From Patiria pectinifera (taxonomy: Eukaryota; Echinodermata; Asteroidea; Valvatida; Asterinidae), in contig CM057150.1 in the NCBI GenBank assembly GCA_029964075.1, positions 6,223,900 to 6,287,899 on the forward strand: DNA of 64,000 nt, read 5' to 3'. Below, in pieces: positions 1-11,749 of the stretch. Made by a program: the position numbers and the translations under genes. The notes below the pieces were generated by a model that saw only the letters and a list, made by a program, of their open reading frames with translations, was not told where the DNA came from and did no database searches. Numbering within the stretch: position 1 is the first letter of the stretch; each line of letters begins with the position of its first letter.

Positions 1-430
1 GGTCCCTCTGAAACTGTATAAAATGTCCACATTTTCCTACTTTAATTGAGTTCTTCTTTTTCTCCCTGGGAAACCAGAGGCATATACCATGAGCTGATTC
101 AGCCCTATGCTCTGGCCAGTCTTCATCTACAAAACTCTTCAGAACCTCTGTCTTCTGTCTCCAACTTCCGTATTTTGGTAACCAGCCATACCCATAAGCT
201 GATGCAGCCGTATGGTCTGAGGTTATAGTTCTGTACATACACAATACCGGTAGAATATTGAGTTCTTGAAAATAAACCAGTTTTCCATATAGCCGAGCTC
301 ATAGTCTTTACCAGTGTGTCTTTGTATAGTCTTCGTAGTCATCTGTTCATCCTGCTCTTAGCCACAGCTACCCTATCCTAACATATAGTATTGTCAAACA
401 AACCAAAGACTATAGCCAAATCGATATGTT
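1..430. other. AT-rich sequence, nothing recognised
   Basis: No coding exon, RNA gene or repeat is recognised here. The next block, from about 431, is a repeat also present at 20248. Confidence 0.4.
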
Positions 431-1723
431 ACAATAGTACCCCACCTTGTCTGTACAATCCAAGCTTGAAGGGAAAAAAAGGGGGAAAAAAGCCGCGTTC
501 CTGCGTCAATTCCGGAACTTTGGCCGAACCAGAGCCCAAATATTTTTTTTTTTTGGCCTAAGCGTGTTCCGCGAGATGGTAAAGCCCCTCGCGGCTTTGT
601 CGCTCGTGCTAGTCTCTTTACGTGTCAGCATCCGGGGTGCGTCACGTGTGTGCGGGTAGGCGCGTGGGACTTGACTAAAGGCTAGGTACCCGCTACGCCG
701 TGTGTGTAAGCCAGAATTGAGCCAAACATACCAGCGCAACCCCAGTACAGCTACACGGGCTTTGTACACAAAGCGCCTAAGCAATTACAGATAAGCAGAA
801 TACAAGTGGTTCACCTACTTCTCTGTCCGCTGTCGCAGCTACGCCCTAGCCCGCTATCTCCAGACACCCGGCACTCACCACCTAAAACAGCTGAGCCCTA
901 AACCTAGACACACAACCAGCTAGTATCTCACCTAACAAAGATCATCTAAACGGTGAACCACAACAGTAACAATCAGTCCCAAAACAATCCTAAACTGAGC
1001 CTTCTAAAAACTATACCTATGGCGCGCTAAACCTATGAGAATTATTAACCAATCACGTACGTGCAGCAGCTCACAGAGCTCCCAAGCTCCGCCCAGTCAC
1101 TAACACGCAGTAATTAAGCGTTAGTGCTATGATATGACGTCACAAATAAACACTTTCCGCCACATAGCCCGAGCATGGCAGAGAATGTCCCCATACTCTA
1201 AAGCCATAATACAAAACGGGAAAGTGTGACTTCATCTTAACGTCTAATAAATAATTCAATATAAAACGTAAAGGTTATTTTCATCTTTAAAACTCAAAAG
1301 AAAACATGAGGCTTAACTTTCTTACAATTCAAAAGAAAACATAAGAGGATGCTGATATCAAAGTACATTAAATTAATTAAATATTCACAAGATTTTACAG
1401 GGAATTATCGCACAGAATCTGAATCAAAATTTTGCTCATTAAATTTTTACAAGAAATTTAGGGGAAATTTGCACTGATTTTAAGGGCAGAAATTTGAGGA
1501 TAATCTTAGACTGATGAAATGTACACTAAATTTGATGGCAAGATTTTCGCAAATAGAAATTTTACATGATTTAACTGGGATAAATTTTACAGAGTTTAAA
1601 CAATGAATGTTTCAATTAAATTATATACATGTCCTGTCAAAATTTTTCTTTTGCCTCCGGGCACTTTTTCAGAGACAATTCCTCGCCCTTCTATGGGCCT
1701 CCTGCATTTTACTTCGCAATGTT

Positions 1724-2262
1724 TCAGCAAAATTCTGCAGTTGCTTCCACCTCAACCTCAGGACACCCTGTCACCAGATCCACTGGGACACTCACCTCTC
1801 GCCCCAACATCATCATGTTGGGCGATTCCCCAATCGAGTCTTGCGGCGTGCACCTGTAAGCGAAGGTCGCAAAGGGGAGGAACTCATCCCAATCTTTCTG
1901 CCTTCGCCTAGGGTCAATCAACATCGCCACAATGTTGACCAAGGTTCTGTTAAACCTCTCAACCCTGCCATCCGATTTCGGATTATAGGCGGTTGTCCGA
2001 GTTTTTGAAATGCCGGGAGTTTGGCACATTTTCCCTGAACACTTCTGACTCAAAAGTTTGTGCCCTGATCAGAGTGAAGTTCCTGGGGCAATTCGAATCG
2101 TCAGACAAACTCAGTCACAAAGTGTGTGCGACTGTAACTGCAGCAGCGTCAGGAAGCGGAAATGCTTCCATCCACTTAGTGCAGTAGTCGCCAACCACCA
2201 ACACCCAACGATTACCATTGTCCGTGATGAGCAATGGCCTGAGAAAGTCTATTACTCCCTGC
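1724..2262 (-). mobile_element. Fossil integrase remnant of Ty3/Gypsy type
   Basis: Minus-strand translation shows integrase-core features: the segment VVGDYCTKWMEAFPLPD, and further on AYNPKSDGRVERFNRTL followed by YRCTPQDSIGESPNMMMLGR. These match the retroviral-type integrase core and its post-core region as seen in Ty3/Gypsy elements. No protease, reverse transcriptase or gag was recognised beside it. The piece is a broken remnant with several breaks. The family call rests on the motif pattern, not on a search. Confidence 0.75.
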
Positions 2263-2399
2263 TCCAGACACCCGGCACTCAACACCTCAAACAGCAGAGC
2301 CCCAAAACTAGACACTCAACCAGCTAACAACGATCACCTAAACCACAACTGTAACAATCAGTCCCAAAACAATCCTGAACCGTGCCTTTTTAAAGGGAA

Positions 2400-3310
2400 T
2401 ATACATCATTTGCTGTTGCTGTAATTTTCAGAAATGGATGGAATTGGGGGGTTGGAAATACATAGCAAATATAGTTACACTGACCTTTTTTGAGATTTTG
2501 GGTTCGAATATGCTATAAAAACCAAGAAAAACAATCATTTTTCTGTAGTCTGGTTCCCTGACTCCAAGAAGAAACAGAGCAGTTTACATACATTAGGGAA
2601 TTGTAAGGTCAGGCAACCAGTCTAGCTGGCTTGTACCCGTTCATAGGCGTGTAATCGATTGCAAACAAGTGCGATGGTCAATTGGGGCCAGTATTTGGAA
2701 AAAAAGCCAGTTTTTTCCAACGCTGGTCGGCCGACAAGCGTTGGAAATTGATACAAAAATACCACTTTTCTTGAAAATGACAGTATACCAGGTGCCATTA
2801 TTGTACAGTATGCTTTACACTGTCATTCACTAACAGTCCAGCAAGGTATTTAAAAATGATTTGGTTGTTTTATTTTTTGATGTTTGCAAATGTTGTATTT
2901 TCCCTTTAAAATCAGAGCGCGCGATCGTCAAGGCACGACCTATAGACCTTTCTGCGCTTGGTTGGCAAACTGTATTTTTGCCAACCATGGCCTGCAAAAT
3001 TATGGAAGGTCCAACACTGCAAAAATGAAGAAGAGTTATTACAGATCACCAAAATATTATTTGATACTTAAAAATACAACATTTTCAACAAAGCTACAAA
3101 ATAATTCCTACACATGCCTTTTTACTATGTGTTGATGGCGTTATGAGGACTCTTTTGGAAAAATATTTTGCCAACCACGGCTTCAATTTATGCGCCTACG
3201 GCAGCCCATACAAAATGGCACCAATGTTTATAAACAAAAGAAAGGCCTATATACCAGGTACGTGTAGACGCTATGGTTTACATGTACAAACCATGTGCAT
3301 GTACTAACCC
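2400..3310. repeat. Repeat-derived sequence inside the fossil LTR block
   Basis: No gene is seen. Bases 3080-3240 recur at about 21170-21345 in the equivalent place of the second cluster copy. The phrase TTGCCAACCA occurs at both 2986 and 3171, which suggests a small internal repeat. Confidence 0.4.
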
Positions 3311-3849
3311 TAAGGCGCGCTAAACCTATGAGAATTATTAACCAATCCCGTACGCGCAGCGGCTCACGGAGCTCCCAAGCCCCGCCCAGTCACTAACACT
3401 CAGTGATTAAGCGTTAGTGCTATGGTATGACGTCACAAATAAACACTTTCCGCCACATAAGCAACATCCTCATTTTGATCGCGATCTCATCTTTTTTTTA
3501 AGACCAGGTAGAAAAATAAACTAGTTTAGTCCCCGCCTGCTTCCCTTTTTTGCCGCCGGCCTCGTTTTTATTTTTTAAACATAATTATATTTGCTTTGTC
3601 TTTGTCTTTGTACTTGTGTCCAGCTTAGTTGAAGCTATGTTTACAAAAGTTCAAACTCTGGTAAAAAAAGGTAACGGCTCCTGGGGACACAAACATATCA
3701 GCAAAAGAGTCGGGGAAATGGAAGAATCAATTCGCCATCGTGGAAAATCCGGCATTTTGTGAGAAAAAAAGACCGCCTCCTTCCATTCCCCAAAAAGCCT
3801 GGAAGGAAAACTATAGTTTTAATTTGTGTTTTGGTTTTCCAAATCTTAC

Positions 3850-4033
3850 CGGAACTTGCTGGCCTCAGAGTGAACGAAGTCTCCTGCCTGGCTTCGACAT
3901 CAGCAGAGGACACCTGCAGTACCGCTGATACAGTAGTGTGCTGTGGATCAGGGCTACACGTAGTGTGAGTATCAGCAATGACCTGCTGTGCAGTAAGACA
4001 GACGATACACATCAATGCCAACATTGATGCCAT
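3850..4033 (-). CDS. Gene III, exon 1 (signal peptide exon), gene runs off the left edge
   Basis: This 184-nt exon starts at ATG (4033) and ends at a good donor (G|GTAAGA, phase 1). It encodes 61 residues: a hydrophobic signal peptide beginning MASMLALMCIVCLTAQQ, then a polar, Ser-rich stretch with one cysteine. The protein sequence equals exon 1 of gene II and differs slightly from gene I. In gene II the second exon lies about 4.3 kb further on, mostly because of inserted repeats. Here the same repeats start at 3460, so exon 2 is expected beyond base 1. Whether gene III is intact cannot be judged. It is inferred to be a secreted protein of the tandem family. Confidence 0.75.
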
Positions 4034-4130
4034 GTCTAACTAAAATGCTGAGTTATACTTGCGTCAAAAATCCGCCTATCGCTCTTCCAGTTGTGAATCA
4101 ACTTCTAGTGAATCTAACTTACTGCGCCGG

Positions 4131-4140
4131 TCTTATATAG
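4131..4140 (-). promoter_or_regulatory. TATA box of gene III
   Basis: The minus strand reads CTATATAAGA about 100 bp upstream of the gene III ATG. The equivalent position carries a TATA-like box in gene II (22681), gene I (38781) and the orphan copy (25702), so conservation supports it. Confidence 0.6.
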
Positions 4141-4269
4141 AGGCTGTGCGTCGTGTTCGTCTTTTTATTCCCAAGTTCGATTCAAGTTGTTACCTGGAAC
4201 TTGCTGTAAGCGTATCAATTGTTGTTCGCACGTCCGTTTCAACAGGTAAACATGATCTTCGCTCAATTA

Positions 4270-4651
4270 GGCCAAAAAAAAAAAGTCTCCGGTTTCTGGT
4301 ATGCGCGCGCGTCGCCGTAGCCATGCGCGTCGGCAAAATGAAAAAGTTTTTTTTTTCAATACAAGATGATGTTTCAAAACCGCCAAACTCATTGGTTTGA
4401 CTGGAATTCTGCTGCTGCACAATTTTAACGTGTTTTTAGATGGGGTTATGATCGAGAATAAGATTTATGTGGCCTCTCTGGACTCCAATATATTTGCACT
4501 AAGTTTTGTCGGGCACCATTTGCAGTCATCAGCCGATATTTGAAGCCAAAAAAAAAAAAAAAAAAAGGTAAAAAAAAAAAAAAGCCGCGTCGCCGCACCA
4601 CTTTTGGGGCAAGCTCCATACCAGAAACCGGAGACTTTTTTTTTTTTGGCC
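4270..4651. mobile_element. MITE with GGCC-A-rich inverted ends, TTA target duplication
   Basis: The left end GGCCAAAAAAAAAAAGTCTC continues as CGGTTTCTGGTATG. The right end is its inverse, giving inverted repeats of about 33 bp. The element is flanked by TTA on both sides (4267-4269 and 4652-4654). Copies B and C of the flank lack it and read straight from CGCTCAATT into TGTGGCGAATC. A 3-bp TTA duplication is usual for PIF/Harbinger-like elements; that assignment is inference. It carries poly-A and poly-T tracts and no gene. Confidence 0.8.
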
Positions 4652-6082
4652 TTATGTGGCGAATCAACATTTTTCAAAGTGGATGGCTTAAAGTGATTGC
4701 TTCTTTTCAAATATTTTAACGACTGTTTTGCCCAGAAAATTTCTGCGAACTTGTATAGTTCAACTTCAACAGGATCTTCTATAGTGGATGGCTTGGTGAT
4801 ACTGTTCTTTTTAAAAAAAAAAAGGGGTGGCTTTGTGATGTTTTTTTTTCTTCTTCAAATTACTTTTGATCGATCGGTTCGATTGTATGGAAAGGCAGGT
4901 GGCAGCCATGCACAATTTTCACCTGGAGGGGTACCCATTGTCGCTCGCAGATCCCTGCGAGGTAACCATTCATTCAAGTAGAAGGTGAAAAAGCTTTTCA
5001 ATGGTTTGGAGCTTAATTCAACACAATCAGATCCCAAGATAAATATTTGTTGTATGGGACGACGTTTGCCAGCTAAAAGGAAGGGGTGGTTAGCCAACTT
5101 CAAATTCACTGTAAAGACGGGGAAAATAAGCGGTAGTTTCGGAAAAACCCCAAGTAGTAGATTTTTCAACTGCTATTTATTCAAAAGTTTGGTTAATTAT
5201 GAATGAGATATGGAATGCCACCAAAAAAGACCAACACAATTTATGGAATAGTCCAGTTTATTCGACATATTTTGAACAACTTGCAGCCTGACAATAGAGC
5301 CTGAAACTTCACCTCTGGTGAAAAATTCTAAAATGTGCAATTGTTTTGGCACATTGATTTCTTGAGCAAATCATCCTCGAAAAATGCCTTTGTAAAGTTG
5401 TTACTAGCATCTCAATTTTATGGACACTGAAATCGTCTGACCTCTCACTAAAAATCTAAATACGTGTGGACTAGTGGACAAAGATGAACATTTAAGAAAT
5501 AATTATGCGGCGGTCATTGGGTGAACTTGAAGGACTCTGAACTTGAAGGACTCATTAGCATTTACAAAAAAAACACAAAAAACCCAAAACCTGCTGATAA
5601 CTGCATTCAAGCTACCCCGGCTAAATCTAGAACCTGTCGGCTGTAGGTAGTTAAATCTTCGCGTCGTTATACATGTACATGGGCCAATTTTTTTTGGCTC
5701 TGCTTACCGTTAGCGAAGAATACCTGCCTACTGTGTAGCAGAAAAATTCCGTGCTTACGATCAGCGTATTTCACAGGTTAGCGAGGAATTTTGGCTTCTG
5801 TGCATGCGTAAATCCCATAACTAGGATTCTGTGCTTACAAGGTTAGCACAGAATTTTCTGCTAGCGCGGTTAGCACAAAATGGTGATTCGTAAGCACGGA
5901 ATTCTTTGGTTAGCAGAAAAATGAAATTGGGCCCTGTTCGTTCTCTGCACGTTTGCACTTGTGCACCAGTTAGGAGCAGACCTACTGGACCAAACGATTC
6001 TGAAATCGGGCAGACGACAGATGGCGCCATTCCGCACCCGTTGATCAACCGAAAACAATAACACATAATTTCCACAAGTTAC

Positions 6083-7012
6083 TGTGAGGGTAGGCGACGC
6101 CCGGCGGCAGCGTCCCTGGGTTTGAAGAACTATGAAGATCCTTCGGATTGGAGGGCGTGTGCCCTCACGGCAAGAGGACTCCCAACACAAGAAATTAATT
6201 CAGGTCTTGGTTTATTAAATCCTTGAACGTATAAAATCCTTGGTGTATAAAATCCCTTCAAATCCCTCGTGTATCAAATCCCTGAAATATGACAACATAA
6301 ATAAATATTTGATACAAAAGTTAATCATACAATTTCTACGACATTAAATAATTAAATCTGTATAACATCAGAGAAAATAAACACAATCAAAATAATAAAA
6401 CCTTGACTCACCCAACTCTTGTGAGTTTACAATCATGGATTGATTATAAGCCTGTGCCAACACCTTGTGCAATGTACCTAGCATACATGGAAGTAATGAA
6501 AATACAGTTTACATTTATAAACAAACTTCCCTGTAAAATCATGTGTTTCACAGCGCGCAGCTTCAAATAGTAAAATAGTACATGTACCGTGCGCGGTTGT
6601 CATGGATATGACCCCAAAGGTCACCAAAACTTTCCACACGTACAGCGCGCACGTGAGCGTAACGCTTCACAGTGTACAAGTACAATTGAATACAAAATCT
6701 ACGTGTAAAAGTTGTCACACGCGGGTTCTGTGAATCAAAGTTTAGGCAACAAAAGTTATCCAAAATCAATGCAAATTGGTCTAATCCAAGATTAATCTCC
6801 TGTTTCAGATACTTCTGTGATCCTTTACGATACCCACTGTTCATTCATTAGACCCAAATCATGATTTAAAAGCAACATAAAAACTGGCTATTTACCGGAT
6901 CGTTTCTGGTCAACCTGCACTTGTTTCATGCAGAGTGCATAAGAGAACTGCACTTTCTAAAAAGGGCGCCCTCTTGGGCTCAGAGGTTGACACTTAAAGT
7001 CGGATTCTCACA
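6083..7012. mobile_element. 930-bp insertion, ends TGTGAG...CTCACA, TTAC duplication (solo-LTR-like fossil)
   Basis: The insertion starts TGTGAGGG and ends TTCTCACA, flanked by TTAC on both sides. Copy B of the flank has the empty site, a single TTAC at 24304-24307, and copy C has the same insertion at 27327-28256. TG/CA ends, a 4-bp duplication and lack of coding suit a solo LTR; a non-autonomous DNA element is the alternative. It entered after A and B split and before the A-C duplication. Confidence 0.65.
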
Positions 7013-8164
7013 TTACGACCTAAACTCATGACAATTTCTGAAACCATTTAATGTTCATTTTACAATTATATTATGAGCTGAGATTGTCCAAATGTAAAAA
7101 TTATTCTGCAAAACAAAAGAGATTTTAGGAGAAAAAAAATCTTTTCCCCGAAAATTTATCAAACCATGCGTGAATCAATCCAATTTAAAAAAAAAATTCT
7201 CCAGTTTTCCTGATGGACAAATTAAAGACATTGCCATGTAGATAAAGAATAGATGAAAATGATGATACCATTTCCAAGTTATTGCGAATATGACAGTTCA
7301 AGAAAGAAGGACATATCCGCCGACGTGTAAACGTCCCCCCCCCCCCCCCCCGCTGACCCATATAGGGCAGCGTGATTTTCCGCATTTAATTGTGCAAGCC
7401 GAGCCTGCAGTGCTCCATGTGGACGGCCCAACATGACCGTCCGTGCATGGTGACATCGTATTGACGGCGCGCGGTTCGTACATGTAAACGTACGGTCGGA
7501 AGCTTCAAAAACAATACCCACCTAAGAAACGAAAACCTATTCGCAGTAACTCGTAAATCCTGTAATAATATTTTTGCAGATCTCTTTGATATGCTGTGAT
7601 AAGTGGCGTGTTCGGGAAACTGGAGAACATTAAAAAATCCCAACTTAAGTTGGCCCTTTTGCCGATGACTGCATGGAAATGGAAAGCAAACAACGATCTA
7701 AAAGACATTTTCTAATGTCGAATTTTTATCACAAAAATATGGCGAATAAAATAAAAGTGAACTCATTTCATTTCATCCGGTGGCATGTATTTCACTTTAT
7801 ATCTAGCAAAATGAACAGGATTTTTCAGATGAAACCTGGTGCGTCTTTTCTCTCCGCGGCGCTGCTATTTCGACAGTCACTGGCATTAGCCGAGATTTTG
7901 GCGCATGCACAATCAAAATCTTGAACCCGAAATTCCTTCGCGCGCGCGAGTAAGACGCATAAGAGTCATTTCGTTTTGGGATATTTTGGGCCATGTTTGG
8001 GGCTGAATTTTTAAAAGGCCATCCAGCCAAAATGCAGAATAATTTCACTTAACTACTTATATCACTGCAAAGCACTCTTACCCTTCCTTGAAAAAAAAAT
8101 GAAAAACCCATTTTGGATCACCTCCTGGTATTGCTTTTCAACCCTTCAAATTTGCTGGAATTTG

Positions 8165-8310
8165 TAACTTTCAACATTGAAATTTTTATCCCATTTTACC
8201 CCTAAAGAAATCAACTAAACATATCTTTAAAATAACATATCATCCATAGTAACTTTCAACATTGAAATTTTTACCCCATTATACCCCCAAAAATCAACTA
8301 AACATATCAT
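8165..8310. repeat. Short tandem repeat around AACTTTCAACATTGAAATTT
   Basis: A unit of about 85 bp beginning AACTTTCAACATTG and ending near CAACTAAACATATC is present twice in tandem. It is shared with flank copies B and C. Confidence 0.6.
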
Positions 8311-8660
8311 TAAAATAAAACATCATCATTATAGTAGCGCCACAGCTTTACATCATTGAAGGTCAAACCTTAAATTGATTTAGGAATAAACATGATTTAG
8401 GAATAAACATGATTTGCCACTGTTGGTAATCGGCCGTTACCAGGTCCTTCTACGCTACGCAAGTGGAGAAGTTGATACCATCGACGCAGTGGTACCCGCT
8501 AGAGGGCATGTGACGGTAGTTCACTATTCGTCTTCTGTATCAGGAAAAAACAAAGCGGAATTCTTTTAGAAACCATTGCTTATTTTGGTGTACTTTAACA
8601 CACGCCAATTGAACATGCTAGTGCAATAATGCTGATGTGTCTTAATTGTATATATGCATA

Positions 8661-10270
8661 CAGGGGCGTCAATCGCTTCTCAAAAGTGGGGGGGGGGGGC
8701 ATACCTTGATCAGAACTAATGCGAGCGCAAAGCGCGAAGCCCTTACGGCGTGGAGTTCGGGGCCCGCTTCAGGGCCCCGGAAAAACATGATTCTGGACGC
8801 TCTCTGTGGTGCGATCTGATATGTTAATCATTTAAACATCATTTATCGAGGTTGGAGTCATTAAATCAGCTAATCTGAGCTAAAGGCGTGGCCCCGAATT
8901 TTTTTTAATAGATTCTAGATTAGCTTGAGTAACTCCAGCTCCAAAGCTCATCAGGAATTTGACATATAGAGCTGGAGCTAAAACTATGTTGTAGATACCA
9001 GATTCTATTGCCCTACAAAATGGAACTCTCTGTATCTCTATCTCAAAAATGGTCCGTTTTCCCCTCTAGTTTCCAAACCCAGATTCCATTAAACATAATC
9101 TCATTATGTTTGGGATTGATAGAGGGGAAAAGGACCATGTTTGTGATACAGATCCAGCGAGTCCCGTTTTTAGGGCCTCTTAGAATCTAGTATTTACATT
9201 CGACTACAACATAGTTTTAGCTCCAGCTCTATATGTCGAATTCCTGATGAGCATTGGAGCTGGAGTTACTCAGGCTAATTCTAGATGCTCTGTGGTGTGA
9301 TCTGAGGCAATTTCTGACCACTTTAACCAATATCTTCTTAGGAAAATATTATAATTTGAACGTCGAGGTTGGAGTCAACGAATCAGCTATTCTGAGCTTT
9401 AGGCGTGGGGTTCTGGGCCAGCTTAAGGGCCCGCTTAAGGGCCCGCTTAAGGGCCCCGAAAAAAATGTGATTCTAGATGCTCTGTGGTCTGAGGCACTTT
9501 CTGACCACTTTAACCAATACTTTCTTAGACAAAGAGACTAATTTAAGCATCATTTTCGAGGTTGAAGTCATTGAATCAGCAATAATTTTGTGAGCTAAAG
9601 ACGTGGGGTTCGGGGCCCGCTTAAGGGCCCCGAAAATTTTGGATTGTAGAGGCTCTGTGGTGCGATCTGAGGCAATTTCTGACCACTTTAACCAATATTT
9701 TCTTTTCAAAAGATACATTGTAGACTGGGGCGTAGCACGGTCATTCACTTCTTTTTTTTGTGGGGGTGGGGGGGGGGTGGGGGTTTACACATTTTTGAAA
9801 AGGGCACTTGCACATCCGTTGTGAAATGTAGACAGGTTTTTTTCTCCGGACACTTGGCCTCCGTAAAATAAAAAAAATTATGCACACCAAGGGCCAATAT
9901 AATGCTTGTCAGGGCGATACATGTGCGAAATTCTGAAAAAGGCTCCCAAACGGCGGATGCCACAAAAAAGGGCACCACTTCTATTTTGAAAAGTGCACCT
10001 GTTCAAAAAATAAAAGGGCACTTCGTAAAAAAGGGCACTCTTTACAAATTATTGGAGGGGGGGGGGGGTAAGCCCGTTGAAAAAAGGGCATTTGAATGGA
10101 AAAAGGCAGGCTACGCCTATGATTGTAGTACATAATAAGGCCCTGTAAATAAATGAGACACATGAGTTCAAAAATCTGGGGGGCGGGGGCATTTGATATT
10201 GTGTCCCCCACCTTTCAAAAAGTGGAGGGGGGGGACACAGGTCCCCCTGTCCCCCCAGGATTGACGCCCA
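8661..10270. mobile_element. Non-autonomous hAT-like element with internal repeats
   Basis: The left end is CAGGGGCGTCAATC and the right end (inverted) TGGGCGTCAATC. The flanks are an exact 8-bp duplication TATGCATA (8653-8660 and 10271-10278). An 8-bp duplication and CAGGGGCG-type ends are characteristic of hAT elements. Inside are about four degenerate direct copies of a module holding GGGCCCC, then TCTAGATGCTCTGTGG, then CTGACCACTTTAACCAAT (near 8790, 9280, 9475 and 9650). A second hAT-like element is nested at 9725-10121. No transposase is seen. The duplicate copy is at 29912-31506. Confidence 0.8.
9725..10121. mobile_element. Nested hAT-like MITE
   Basis: It begins CTGGGGCGTAGC (CAGGGGCGTAGC in the duplicate) and ends GCTACGCCTATG. 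The flanks are ATTGTAGA (9717-9724) and ATTGTAGT (10122-10129), an 8-bp duplication with one mismatch. It lies inside the older hAT-like element, so it is younger. G-runs near both ends are prone to length change between the two copies. Confidence 0.7.
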
Positions 10271-10278
10271 TATGCATA

Positions 10279-11352
10279 ACGAAAATATGATTTTTGGAAA
10301 ATTTAGTTGAAAGTTAGAACGTTTGCCTTTTTTTGTGATACAACGAATATGACTAGCCTGAAAACTGAATGAATGCATGGATATTAGGAATATTTAGTTG
10401 TACATTTCATCAGATTCGGAGCATAAATGAATTCTAGGTTTTGGAAATACGTGACATACGTATGTCAAAACCATGCAGAGTTGGCAGATCATCGAATAGA
10501 GAGAATCATCCTCCCAATTAACATGGGGTAATTTTTAGCGATTTTCAGATTTTTATTTGTATAGTTGATGCTAATAATGTTTACAAATAATGTTCCATAA
10601 AAGTTTCAAACTTGATTTTCATCGACAAAGTATATTTTAAAACACTTTTAGAGAGGCATGTCATTTCATAAAATGACGTCTTGTTCAAGATTTTGGTCTG
10701 AAATGACGCAAAATTAGCGTGACATTTCGGAGAGTCCGATTTCAAAAATATTTACTAACTTCGCTTTTGAATATCCATTTTTTTTCAAAAAGAGTAACGT
10801 TTTGTATTTTATTATATTTTACTAATATTGCAATAACTGAAAATTGATTTGTTGCCCAAAAAGTGCTTGATATTGACATACCTTGTCACATATAATCTTT
10901 TTTTTTAAATCTGAATTGCACTTCTTTACTACAAAATATGTACTTTTTGGGGGTTAAGCAGTCTCAGGTTAGGCATAATATTTGAGTTTAACCAATAGCA
11001 GGGTGTGATTGTTTGTTGACAAAACAGCTATCCTTAAAACAGCTACTAATGAACTGAGAGTTGGGCTGTTTTGACAAAAAAAATAAAAACGCGGACGATT
11101 GAGCACTGATAATTTGTGATGTTTCGTTAAGAAATTGGGAAAAAAATAATATCATCCGTGACTTTTTTGTCTGATTACAGCGAAACAATCGACCATCATG
11201 CATTTACTGACACATTTTCCAAACGATTTTACTTTGCTTCCAAAAACACGCGCAGTACACATCAAACCAGTGCATTATGGATAAATCCAATATCCACGCT
11301 TGCTATCACATAATACGTCGATAGAGAGATAAGCTGGAAGCAATTATTTTTT
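10279..11352. other. Intergenic, no gene seen
   Basis: AT-rich sequence between the hAT-like element and the 3' flank of gene II. It is duplicated nearly unchanged at 31515-32587. No exon with matching phase was found here for gene II. Confidence 0.5.
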
Positions 11353-11749
11353 TGCAACCAAGTATAGTCAATAACAATAATGCGCATGCGTCAGTTGGTA
11401 ATGGAATTGACCTCTCTTTATACAAATTCATCCAGAGCCATGAATGTGAAGAAAAGGCTGAATTTAAATTGATCGATCATCAGGAGTTGATGAAACACAA
11501 TTAAAGGAAACACTTTTGGGGGTAAAAATGTAAAAGTCGATCCCTCCGGACCAGAATTCAACCTGGAATCTCCAGCATCAGCAATAAGTTCAATTTAGGC
11601 CCAACGCACACACCACAGTGAGACCACGCAGACCATCGTGGGAATATAAGCTATAAGAACTTATTGCGAATCAGCAGGTGACACGTTTAGTTGTTCAAGT
11701 GATATGTTTCACGCATGCGCATCATGGTCATTGACTATACTTGGTTGCA
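11353..11749. mobile_element. MITE with TGCAACCAAGTATAGTC inverted ends
   Basis: The left end TGCAACCAAGTATAGTCAAT and the right end, its inverse, pair over about 38 bp with few mismatches. The element is 397 bp and has no gene. It sits 85 bp beyond the stop codon of gene II and is present at the same place beside gene I (32588-32984). Confidence 0.75.

Larger units (their letters stand above)
431..3460 (-). mobile_element. Fossil Ty3/Gypsy LTR element, truncated, LTR-like modules at both ends
   Basis: The block reads in minus orientation. A module of about 145 bp starting TGTGGCGGAAAG (minus strand, ending at 3460) recurs at 1164, and a second module at 2266-2400 matches 860-1010, so the two sides look like the same terminal repeat. 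Integrase-like coding remains lie between them (1724-2262). Bases 431-1320 recur almost unchanged at 20248-21145. The element is broken, with several breaks, and other repeats sit inside it (about 2400-3310). Its copies inside the tandem gene cluster suggest it predates at least one cluster duplication. Exact ends are uncertain because the element lies partly in older repeat. Confidence 0.55.
4034..8350. repeat. Tandem-cluster 5' flank, copy A
   Basis: This flank is repeated at 22585-25611 (copy B), 25636-29585 (copy C) and, diverged, 38700-40130. From about 5213 onward copies A and C are almost identical, while B differs by many substitutions and lacks the 930-bp insertion at 6083. Copy A alone carries the MITE at 4270. 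No coding exon was recognised inside. It acts as the upstream region of gene III. Confidence 0.8.

Noticed and set aside
11560-11650. Minus-strand peptide PRWSAWSHCGVC resembling a thrombospondin type 1 motif
   Set aside because: It lies inside the MITE at 11353-11749, its phase does not match the end of exon 7, and it occurs unchanged in the duplicate at 32588-32984.
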